This document shows, in pieces, positions 1-5,207 of a stretch of DNA of 5,224 nucleotides. The stretch spans positions 1 through 5,224 of the forward strand of contig JABEVI010000091.1 of assembly GCA_013044085.1 (NCBI GenBank), written 5' to 3'. Below the pieces are notes generated by a model, which saw only the letters and a list, made by a program, of their open reading frames with translations, did no database searches and was not told the DNA's origin. Every line of letters begins with the position of its first letter. Position 1 is the stretch's first letter. Source of the stretch: Steroidobacteraceae bacterium (GTDB lineage: Bacteria; Pseudomonadota; Gammaproteobacteria; Steroidobacterales; Steroidobacteraceae). Made by a program: the position numbers and the translations under genes.

Positions 1-111
1 CGCGCGCGCGGCGAGCAGGGCCGCGCCCGTCAGCACCAGCACCAGCACCAGCGCCGAGCGCCAGCGGTAGCTCTTGAGCCGCGCCTCCTGCGCCGTGGAG
101 CGGGTCTTCAC
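1..111 (-). CDS. ftsI: FtsI (PBP3) septal peptidoglycan transpeptidase, N-terminal 37 codons only
   Basis: FtsI is the division-specific transpeptidase that cross-links septal peptidoglycan with FtsW in the divisome. Only the cytoplasmic tail and membrane anchor are in the window; the gene runs off the left edge. The reading frame opens with GTG at 111-109 and stays open to base 1. It gives a basic N-terminus (MKTRSTAQEARLKSYRWR) followed by a hydrophobic Leu/Val/Ala stretch at about residues 19-36, the usual FtsI pattern of a short tail ending in an aromatic-WR motif before a single membrane segment. The start overlaps the ftsL stop as GTGA, which implies translational coupling. The catalytic domain is not visible, so the identity rests on position directly after rsmH-ftsL and on this N-terminal pattern. 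Confidence 0.85.
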   Translation of the reverse strand, partial: MKTRSTAQEARLKSYRWRSALVLVLVLTGAALLAARA

Positions 112-386
112 GGCCGCACGATCCGCACATCGGCGGGGGCGGGAATCACCATGTGCAGCTTCGCTCCGGCCATCCGCTCCACCAGGGCGTTCGAGGACCA
201 GGTGCTCTTCTCCAGCTCCAGGCGGCCGAGTTCGATGTCGAGCGAGTCGCGCTCGGCATTCAGCGTCTCGAGCCGGGTGAACAGCACGCGCGCCCGGTAG
301 CGCTCATAGACCACCGCGGTCGCCGAGATGAGCACGGCGAACCAGAGCACCGTAAACAACACGATGAGCGTCCTGCGCGCGCTCAT
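108..386 (-). CDS. ftsL: FtsL, bitopic cell division protein
   Basis: FtsL is a small inner-membrane divisome protein that forms a complex with FtsB and FtsQ and helps activate FtsWI. The product is 92 residues, within the usual size range for the family. It has a short basic N-terminus (MSARR), one membrane segment at about residues 6-27, then a periplasmic segment whose spaced leucines (about residues 35-60) suggest the coiled coil expected to pair with FtsB. The end, VIPAPADVRIVRP, fits the family, whose C-termini often carry an I-x-P motif. The chosen ATG at 386-384 overlaps the rsmH stop as ATGA; the frame extends further upstream into rsmH, but that would remove the normal FtsL N-terminus. 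Sequence conservation in this family is low, so the call rests on size, topology and position between rsmH and ftsI. Confidence 0.92.
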   Translation of the reverse strand: MSARRTLIVLFTVLWFAVLISATAVVYERYRARVLFTRLETLNAERDSLDIELGRLELEKSTWSSNALVERMAGAKLHMVIPAPADVRIVRP

Positions 387-1345
387 GCGGCGATCTCGCG
401 CGCGAGCCGCTGCGCGACGCGCAGCCGCGCGCTGCGGGCCCGCGGATTGCGCTCGGACTCCGCGGCGCCGGGCACGATCGGCTTGCCGATCAGTTGCAGG
501 CTCGGCAGGGCGTGCGCCGGTATCCGCGGCAGGCCCGCATACATCGGGTCGGCGGACGAACGGCGCTTCATGAAACGCTTGACGATGCGATCCTCGAGCG
601 AATGGAAGCTGATCACGGCCAGGCGCCCGTGCGGCGCGAGACGATCGAGCGCCGCCTCGAGCGCCGCCTCGAGTTCCGCGAGCTCGTCGTTGACGTGGAT
701 CCGCAGCGCCTGGAACACCCGTGTCGCCGGGTGCTTGTGCCGTTCCCGGGTCGGACACACCCGCGCGATCATCTCGGCGAGCTGCAAGGTCCGCTTGAAC
801 GGCGCGCCTTTGCGGTCGGTGACGATCGCGTGCGCGATGCGCATCGCGAAGCGCTCCTCGCCATACTCGCGAAAGATCCGCGCAAGCTCCGGCGCGCTCG
901 CCGTGTTGAGCACGTCCGCCGCGCTCGGCCCACGGGTGTCGTCCATGCGCATGTCGAGCGGACCGTCGCGCATGAAGCTGAAGCCGCGTTCGGCCTCATC
1001 GAGCTGCGGCGAGGAAACGCCCAGATCGAAGAGGATGCCATCCAGGAGCAAGCCTGCACCGACGGCGTCGGCGCAGGCGGCGAGCGTGGAGAACGCCGCC
1101 AGAAAGATTCGCACCCGCGCATCGGCGGCGAATCTGCTGCGCGCCTCGGCGACCGCCGCCGGATCCCGGTCGAGGCACAACAGCCGGCCGCCCGGCGCGA
1201 GCGCCTCGAGTATCGCGCCGGCATGGCCGCCGCGTCCGAAGGTCGCGTCCATGTACACGCCGTCCGGTTTGACGTTCAAAGCCGCCACCGCCTCCACGAG
1301 CAGAACCGGAAGGTGCGAGCCTTCAGTAGCTATCCGGCCACTCAT
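383..1345 (-). CDS. rsmH: RsmH (MraW), 16S rRNA N4-methyltransferase for C1402
   Basis: RsmH uses S-adenosylmethionine to methylate N4 of cytidine 1402 in the 16S rRNA decoding centre of the 30S subunit. The 320-residue product is close to the usual length (about 310). Family motifs appear in order: HLPVLLVEAV (11-20), the SAM-binding loop DATFGRGGHAG (33-43), LDRDP (58-62), the long signature beginning FDLGVSSPQLDEAERGFSF (from 106) and ending DGPLDMRMD (127-135), KHPATRVFQALRIHVNDEL (204-222) and ISFHSLEDRIVKRF (245-258). All are intact. The start is ATG 1345-1343, with GGAG (1360-1357) 11 bases upstream. The gene begins 33 bases after mraZ ends and its TGA overlaps the ftsL ATG, so it belongs to the mraZ-led operon. 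Its partner enzyme for the same nucleotide, RsmI, is encoded about 1.1 kb upstream in this window. Confidence 0.98.
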   Translation of the reverse strand: MSGRIATEGSHLPVLLVEAVAALNVKPDGVYMDATFGRGGHAGAILEALAPGGRLLCLDRDPAAVAEARSRFAADARVRIFLAAFSTLAACADAVGAGLLLDGILFDLGVSSPQLDEAERGFSFMRDGPLDMRMDDTRGPSAADVLNTASAPELARIFREYGEERFAMRIAHAIVTDRKGAPFKRTLQLAEMIARVCPTRERHKHPATRVFQALRIHVNDELAELEAALEAALDRLAPHGRLAVISFHSLEDRIVKRFMKRRSSADPMYAGLPRIPAHALPSLQLIGKPIVPGAAESERNPRARSARLRVAQRLAREIAA

Positions 1346-1378
1346 TGCAATGCGCGCTCCACGATCGCTCGCGACCGC

Positions 1379-1831
1379 TCAGAGCGTCAGCGTTTCGAGC
1401 TCGGCCGGCAGATCACCCGCCGTCTCCTCGCCCGCCAGCCACTCATCCCGGCGCGCATCCCACCGCGCCTCGTCCCAGAGTTCGAATCGCATGCCCTGTC
1501 CGATCAACATCGCGTCGCGAACGAGCAGCGCGAATTCGCGCAGCTTCGGCGGCAGCAACAGGCGCCCATGGCCGTCCAGTTCGATCTCGGTGGCGTGACC
1601 CACCATCAATCGCTGCAGCCGCCGCGCCTGTGGATTCAAGGTGGGCAACTGCATCAACTTGCGCTCGATGACTTCCCAATCCGGCAGCGCATAGATCAAC
1701 AAGCAGCGGTCCTTGTCGACGGTGACGATGAGCCGGCCGCCGCAGATTTCCTGCAGCCGATCGCGATACCGGGTCGGCATGACGATCCGGCCCTTGGCAT
1801 CGAGAGTCAGTTTGTTGGCGCCGCGAAACAT
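1379..1831 (-). CDS. mraZ: MraZ, transcriptional regulator of the dcw operon
   Basis: MraZ is a DNA-binding protein of the AbrB/SpoVT superfamily. In E. coli it binds repeated TGGG boxes in front of its own gene and represses the dcw operon. The 150-residue product has two tandem swapped-hairpin half-domains, each with the DxxxR-type signature: LDAKGRIVMPTRYR (10-23) and LDGHGRLLLPPKLRE (85-99). The start is set at ATG 1831-1829 because homologues begin MFRG followed by the first hairpin; AGAAGG lies 11 bases upstream. An in-frame ATG at 1855-1853, eight codons further up, has a GGGAG close before it, but it would put family-foreign residues in front and place an operator box inside the gene. 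Promoter and operator boxes are directly upstream. The gene is first in the run mraZ-rsmH-ftsL-ftsI. No truncation or missing signature residue is seen. Confidence 0.97.
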   Translation of the reverse strand: MFRGANKLTLDAKGRIVMPTRYRDRLQEICGGRLIVTVDKDRCLLIYALPDWEVIERKLMQLPTLNPQARRLQRLMVGHATEIELDGHGRLLLPPKLREFALLVRDAMLIGQGMRFELWDEARWDARRDEWLAGEETAGDLPAELETLTL

Positions 1832-1849
1832 GGATGAATGGGCCTTCTG

Positions 1850-1884
1850 ACCCATTATCTCCCACTTTTTCCCACTTCCCGCCA
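1850..1884 (-). promoter_or_regulatory. MraZ operator: four boxes with exact 10-bp period
   Basis: Reading the minus strand, TGGCG (1884-1880), TGGGA (1874-1870), TGGGA (1864-1860) and TGGGT (1854-1850) follow each other with exactly five bases between boxes. This is the known MraZ recognition pattern (TGGGN repeated with 5-bp gaps). The most upstream box departs from consensus at its fourth base and overlaps the last base of the -10 hexamer. The others cover the expected transcription start and the early leader. Bound MraZ would sit on one face of the helix and block RNA polymerase, giving negative autoregulation. The boxes are seen directly; MraZ binding here is inferred from the family. 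Confidence 0.88.
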
Positions 1885-1913
1885 CTATAGGGATCCGCGC
1901 CGCGGACTGTCAA
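1884..1913 (-). promoter_or_regulatory. sigma70-type promoter of the mraZ/dcw operon
   Basis: On the minus strand a perfect -35 TTGACA (1913-1908) is followed, after an 18-bp GC-rich spacer, by TATAGT (1889-1884), five of six matches to the -10 consensus. Transcription should begin near 1877, giving a leader of about 45 bases before the mraZ ATG. Just upstream of the -35 (about 1918-1935) is an A/T-rich run with eight T in a row on the minus strand, a plausible UP element for RNA polymerase alpha contacts. The MraZ boxes overlap the -10 and start region, as expected for a self-repressed promoter. No experimental start site is known here. Confidence 0.82.
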
Positions 1914-1956
1914 CGGCTTAAGTTAAAAAAAACTCGTAATGACAGGGACTTAGGCC

Positions 1957-1990
1957 GCATCCGCGCGACCGCCGCAGCCCAGCGGGATGC
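1957..1990. repeat. imperfect inverted repeat between rnpB and mraZ
   Basis: GCATCC (1957-1962) and GGATGC (1985-1990) are inverted copies and are extended inward by a GCG/CGC pairing with one bulge. The loop is about 14 bases. On the plus strand the stem is followed by TCTGTCTTTT, weakly terminator-like, but no plus-strand gene ends here. On the minus strand the nearest long T run (eight T, about 1923-1930) is some 27 bases past the stem, too far for a standard intrinsic terminator. It may be a weak terminator, a protein site or chance in GC-rich DNA. Confidence 0.3.
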
Positions 1991-2023
1991 TCTGTCTTTT
2001 AATTCAAGTTGTTAGGATGCTTT

Positions 2024-2064
2024 CCTGAAATTCACCGCACGAGAGAGGTGCGCTGAGGATCAGG
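2024..2064 (-). other. 41-nt imperfect hairpin just downstream of rnpB
   Basis: The sequence is symmetrical from end to end: CCTGA (2024-2028) pairs with TCAGG (2060-2064), TCA (2032-2034) with TGA (2054-2056), and CGCAC (2036-2040) with GTGCG (2048-2052), around a 7-base loop. A symmetrical 3x3 internal loop and a single mismatch interrupt the stem, leaving 13 pairs. It begins 12 bases past the P1 helix in the direction of rnpB transcription, so it would lie in the rnpB precursor tail. No T run follows on either strand, so a standard intrinsic terminator is unlikely. A processing or stability structure for the RNA 3' end, or a dyad protein site, are the alternatives. Confidence 0.4.
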
Positions 2065-2076
2065 CATCGGGAGAAA

Positions 2077-2441
2077 AGAGTCGGCCGTTAAGCCGGGTTC
2101 TGTCTTGGACAGTCATTCCTCTGGGATGCGCGTCGCCGCGCACCTCAAGCGACCTACCCGGAAGCCCCCTGTGAGCCACAGTTGCGGCCATTGGCACCGC
2201 GTGCTTCCCTATTTGGCCTTGCTCCAGGTGGGGTTTGCCGTGCCACCGTCGTTACCGACGGCGCGGTGCGCTCTTACCGCACCATTTCACCCTTGCCGTC
2301 GCCTTGCGGCGCTTGGGCGGTTTCTTTCTGTTGCACTTTCCGTGGGCTCGCGCCCCCCAGGCGTTACCTGGCACCTTGCCCGATGGAGCCCGGACTTTCC
2401 TCCATGCGTAAAACACGCACAGCGACTGTCTGGCCGACTCT
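2077..2441 (-). ncRNA. rnpB: RNase P RNA, bacterial type A (catalytic M1-type RNA)
   Basis: This RNA is the catalytic subunit of RNase P, which cleaves tRNA precursors at the mature 5' end with the protein RnpA. The ends are set by a perfect 10-bp P1 helix: AGAGTCGGCC (2441-2432) with GGCCGACTCT (2086-2077), giving about 365 nt. The universal core is present: GAGGAAAGTCCGGGCTCC (2402-2385, P4 5' side) and AGACAGAACCCGGCTTA (2105-2089, P4 3' side region). P3 is a short hairpin (2419-2405). P9 (2311-2300) has a GCAA tetraloop and P12 (2261-2246) a GTAA tetraloop. GGGTAGG (2159-2153) matches the L15 segment that binds the tRNA CCA end. P6 can form between GGCA (2380-2377) and TGCC (2196-2193). 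It starts 28 bases after rsmI ends. I see no convincing promoter of its own, so either a weak promoter inside the rsmI end or read-through is possible. Exact ends are uncertain by a few bases. Confidence 0.97.
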
Positions 2442-2469
2442 AGGGGCGGCAGAGTAACAAAACGCCGGA

Positions 2470-3348
2470 TTATTGCGAGCCCGATGTGGCACGCAGGGCG
2501 AGCGCGCGCCGGTAGGCTTCGTTGTCACGCGCGCCGCAGATGCGCGCCGCGAGCCTTGCCGCCTGCGCGAGCGGCAATTCCTCGAGCAGCACGCGCAGCG
2601 CCTGATCGAGCGGTGCACCGCTGCTCGAGCCACCCGGCGCGTCTGCGGCCGCCACGGCCGCACCTTCGACGAGGACCACGAGTTCGCCGCGCGACACATC
2701 CGCCTCGCGCGCGGCGAGCGCCGCGAGTTCGCCGAGCGTGCCGCGGTGCACTTGTTCGTGCAGCTTGGTCAGCTCACGCCCCAGCGCCGCGCCGCGCGTT
2801 GCGCCGAAGGCGCTCGCGCAGTCGGCGAGCATCTCGCCCAATCGATGCGGCGATTCATAGAAAACGAGCGTTCGCGGTTCGGCGGCGAGTTCCCCGAGCC
2901 GTCGCCGACGCGCGCTCGCCCGCGCCGGCAAAAAGCCCAGGAAGGAGAATTCCGCGGTCGCGAGCCCCGCGATCGACAGCGCCGCGATTGCCGCGCACGG
3001 ACCCGGCACCGCCACCACCTCGACTCCCGCCTCGATCGCGGCCCGCACCAGTTCAAAACCCGGATCGCTGATCGCCGGCGTGCCGGCATCGCTGATCAGC
3101 GCGACGTCGGCACCGGCCGTAAGCCGTGCCAGCAACTGCGGCGCGCGCCGCCGTTCATTGTGCTCGTGCAGCGAGACGAGCGGTGTCGCGATCTGGAAAT
3201 GCCGCAGCAAAACGCCGCTATGGCGGGTGTCTTCGGCCGCCACCAGCGCGCAGCCTTCGAGCACCTGGCGCGCCCGCGGGCTGAGGTCCCCGAGGTTGCC
3301 GATCGGCGTCGCCACCACGTACAACCTGCCCGCAGGAGTGTTTGCCAC
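2470..3348 (-). CDS. rsmI: RsmI (YraL), 16S rRNA 2'-O-methyltransferase for C1402
   Basis: RsmI methylates the ribose 2'-OH of 16S rRNA C1402, the same nucleotide that RsmH modifies on N4. It belongs to the tetrapyrrole-methylase fold family and uses SAM. With the GTG start the product is 292 residues, the normal length. Motifs in order: LYVVATPIGNLGDLS (9-23), VAAEDTRHSGVLLRHF (36-51), LHEHNE (60-65), ALISDAGTPAISDPG (83-97), VAVPGPCAAIAALSIAGL (112-129), FLGFLPA (136-142), LVFYESPHRL (161-170), LGRELTKLHEQVHRG (189-203) and GELVVLVEG (221-229). I chose GTG at 3348-3346 because GGGGGA (3363-3358) lies 9 bases upstream and homologues have only about 8 residues before the first strand. An in-frame ATG at 3372-3370 would add 8 residues but has no ribosome binding site. 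The gene is divergent from lpoA and 28 bases upstream of rnpB. Confidence 0.96.
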   Translation of the reverse strand: MANTPAGRLYVVATPIGNLGDLSPRARQVLEGCALVAAEDTRHSGVLLRHFQIATPLVSLHEHNERRRAPQLLARLTAGADVALISDAGTPAISDPGFELVRAAIEAGVEVVAVPGPCAAIAALSIAGLATAEFSFLGFLPARASARRRRLGELAAEPRTLVFYESPHRLGEMLADCASAFGATRGAALGRELTKLHEQVHRGTLGELAALAAREADVSRGELVVLVEGAAVAAADAPGGSSSGAPLDQALRVLLEELPLAQAARLAARICGARDNEAYRRALALRATSGSQ

Positions 3349-3354
3349 TATAAT
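3349..3354 (+). promoter_or_regulatory. candidate -10 box of the lpoA promoter
   Basis: A perfect TATAAT lies on the plus strand 41 bases before the lpoA ATG, in the short gap between the divergent genes. The -35 is poor: CTGCCC (about 3325-3330), 18 bp upstream, matches consensus at three of six positions, and it lies inside the rsmI coding region. The box directly abuts the chosen rsmI GTG codon. Transcription would begin near 3361 and give a leader of about 35 bases. The call depends on one hexamer in an otherwise GC-rich stretch, so it is moderate. Confidence 0.5.
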
Positions 3355-3395
3355 TCGTCCCCCGGGTTCCATTGCGGCAGAAGGATTCGAAGCGT

Positions 3396-5207
3396 ATGGC
3401 AGCGTTCCGCCGGCGTCCATCGAGAATGATCGGCATCAGCCTGTGCCTGCTCGGCCTCGCGCTCGCCGGTTGCAGCCTGGTCGCGCCCGCGCCGGCGCCA
3501 TCGGCGCCACGCAACGACGTCGCCGCCCTGGTGCGCGAGGGCCACCACGCCGAGGCCGCCCAAGCCTACGCGGCGCTTGCCGCGCCGAATTCCGCGGACC
3601 GGGACTATTACGAACTGAAGGGTGCCGAACAGTGGCTCGCAGCCGGCCGTCCCGCCGCCGCCCGCCAGGCGCTCGCCGCCGTCTCACCGGCCGCACGGCT
3701 GAAGTTGCCGGTGCTGCGCGCGCTGGTCGGCGCATCGATCGCGCTCGCCGGCGGCGATGATGCGGGCGCCGGCGCGAACGCGTTGCGCGAACTGGCGCGC
3801 ATCAACCCGCCACAGGACGCCCACGATGCGCGCGAATATTGGTGGCTGCGCGGCCGCGGCGAGTTTCTGAGCGGCAACACCGTAGCCGGGGTTCGCGCCT
3901 ATATCGCCCGCGAACGCTGGCTCACCGATCCGGCGGCGGTCGGCGCGAACCGTCAGGAGCTGTTCTCGCAGATTCGCGCCGCCGCGGTGCGCGGCGACTC
4001 GTTCGCGGCGCCCGCGCACGCCGATTCCGTGCTGGCCGGCTGGCTGGCGCTCGGCCCGGTGGCGCTCGAACTCGAACGCAATCCGATGCGGGTGAACGCG
4101 GCGCTCGCCGCATGGCAGGCGCGCTTTCCCGACCACCCGGCGAGCGCCACGCTGATCGCGGCCGCGCAAACCGAGGTGCGCGCCGTCACCACGTTTCCAC
4201 GTCAGGTCGCGCTCCTGCTGCCGCTCTCCGGCGACGCCGAGGCGGCCGGGGTGGCGGTGCGCGACGGCTTCATCTCGGCGTATTTCCAGCAAGACGCGGC
4301 ATCAAGGCCGCGGGTGCGCGTCTATGACGTCGCCGCGACCCCGATCGCCCAAGCCTACGCACAAGCACTCGCCGACGGCGCCGATTTCATCGTCGGCCCG
4401 CTGACCAAGGCGAACGTCGCCGCCCTGGCGCCGCTGACCGACGGCCGCGTGCCGGTGCTCGCGCTCAATTTCCTCGCCAAGGCAATTCCCGCGCCGCGGC
4501 AGTTCTATCAATTCGCGTTGCGTCCGGAAGACGAGGCGCGCATCGTCGCGCAGCGTCTGGTGGCCGACGGCCGGCTGCGGGGCGTGGCGATCGTGCCGGA
4601 CGGGGACTGGGGCACCCGCGTCGAGACCGCCTTCACGCAGGAACTGACCCGGCTCGGCGGCGCGGTGCTCGATGCGCAACGCTATTCGTCATCGCAGATT
4701 AACTTCTCCGCAATCATCCGTTCGGAGTTACAAATCCACCCGGTACCCGGCGGGAGGAGCACTCATCGCGCGGACGCCGCCTTCGTGTTCATCGCCGGCC
4801 CGCCGAGCATCACGCGGCTGGTCATTCCACAGCTGAAATTCGCCTTCGCCGGAGATATTCCCGTCTACTCCATGCCGGGCGGCTTCGCACCCAACCCACA
4901 TGCCAACTCGGACATCGACGGGATGCGCTTCCCGGACATGCCGTGGATGATCTCCGCCGATCCGGTGACCGCCGGGGTCCGTGCCGCGGTGCACGCCGCC
5001 TGGCCGGCGAACAGCGCGCGCTGGGATCGCCTATACGCTTTCGGCTTCGACGCCTACCGGCTGGTGCCGGCGCTGCGTTCCGGCTATTTCACGGGCGGCG
5101 CCGAGATTTCCGGCATGACCGGCCGACTACGCCTCGATGCTCAGAACCGGATCCGTCGCGGCCTGGATTGGGCGCAGATTCGCGACGGCGTACCGCAACC
5201 TTTATGA
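3396..5207 (+). CDS. lpoA: LpoA, outer-membrane lipoprotein activator of PBP1A
   Basis: LpoA is an outer-membrane lipoprotein that reaches through the periplasm to activate the transpeptidase of PBP1A. From ATG 3396 the product is 603 residues, somewhat shorter than the E. coli protein (678). It opens with a basic stretch (FRRRPSR), a hydrophobic core and the lipobox LALAGC, with the lipidated Cys at residue 26. Serine at +2 fits outer-membrane sorting. A Pro/Ala-rich linker follows, then an Ala-rich helical TPR-like domain (about 40-255). A periplasmic-binding-protein-like domain (about 268-603) begins RQVALLLPLSGDAEAAGVAV and includes ADFIVGPLTKANV and DIDGMRFPDMPWM. AAGGA lies 10 bases before the ATG. 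Other in-frame starts are TTG 3372, with no good ribosome binding site, and ATG 3426, which would leave the lipobox but almost no basic n-region. The gene is divergent from rsmI. No frameshift is seen, and the downstream partner often found here (yraN) is not reached. Confidence 0.95.
   Translation: MAAFRRRPSRMIGISLCLLGLALAGCSLVAPAPAPSAPRNDVAALVREGHHAEAAQAYAALAAPNSADRDYYELKGAEQWLAAGRPAAARQALAAVSPAARLKLPVLRALVGASIALAGGDDAGAGANALRELARINPPQDAHDAREYWWLRGRGEFLSGNTVAGVRAYIARERWLTDPAAVGANRQELFSQIRAAAVRGDSFAAPAHADSVLAGWLALGPVALELERNPMRVNAALAAWQARFPDHPASATLIAAAQTEVRAVTTFPRQVALLLPLSGDAEAAGVAVRDGFISAYFQQDAASRPRVRVYDVAATPIAQAYAQALADGADFIVGPLTKANVAALAPLTDGRVPVLALNFLAKAIPAPRQFYQFALRPEDEARIVAQRLVADGRLRGVAIVPDGDWGTRVETAFTQELTRLGGAVLDAQRYSSSQINFSAIIRSELQIHPVPGGRSTHRADAAFVFIAGPPSITRLVIPQLKFAFAGDIPVYSMPGGFAPNPHANSDIDGMRFPDMPWMISADPVTAGVRAAVHAAWPANSARWDRLYAFGFDAYRLVPALRSGYFTGGAEISGMTGRLRLDAQNRIRRGLDWAQIRDGVPQPL

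Noticed and set aside
1..10. Alternating CG run as possible Z-DNA or a special repeat
   Set aside because: Only ten bases, at the window edge and inside ftsI coding sequence; explained by Ala/Arg codons.
153..1598. Open frame of 481 codons on the plus strand, opposite rsmH and mraZ
   Set aside because: It is antisense to two genes with full family motifs, rich in Arg, Ser and Ala as expected for a complementary frame in GC-rich DNA, and has no recognisable domain.
494..1837. Open frame of 447 codons on the plus strand, opposite rsmH and mraZ
   Set aside because: Complementary-frame shadow of the same two genes, low-complexity Arg/His/Gln-rich product, no ribosome binding site or family motif seen.
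1443..1913. Minus-strand frame of 156 codons overlapping mraZ
   Set aside because: Out-of-frame shadow that would begin inside the promoter -35; mraZ in the other frame has full family signatures.
2077..2086. P1 3' strand followed by TTTTC, read as an intrinsic terminator
   Set aside because: The P1 partner is about 350 bases upstream, and the only local stem (CGGC/GCCG) is four pairs with a short T run, so it is not convincing.
2105..2457. Two short plus-strand open frames of 112 and 91 codons
   Set aside because: They lie on the complement of the structured RNase P RNA; conservation there is explained by RNA structure.
2364..2699. Minus-strand open frame of 111 codons spanning the rsmI end and the rnpB start
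   Set aside because: Out of frame with rsmI and runs into the mature RNase P RNA; no motif.
2473..3429. Open frame of 318 codons on the plus strand covering rsmI exactly
   Set aside because: Mirrors the rsmI gene, which has all its motifs; the antisense product is Arg-rich without a domain.
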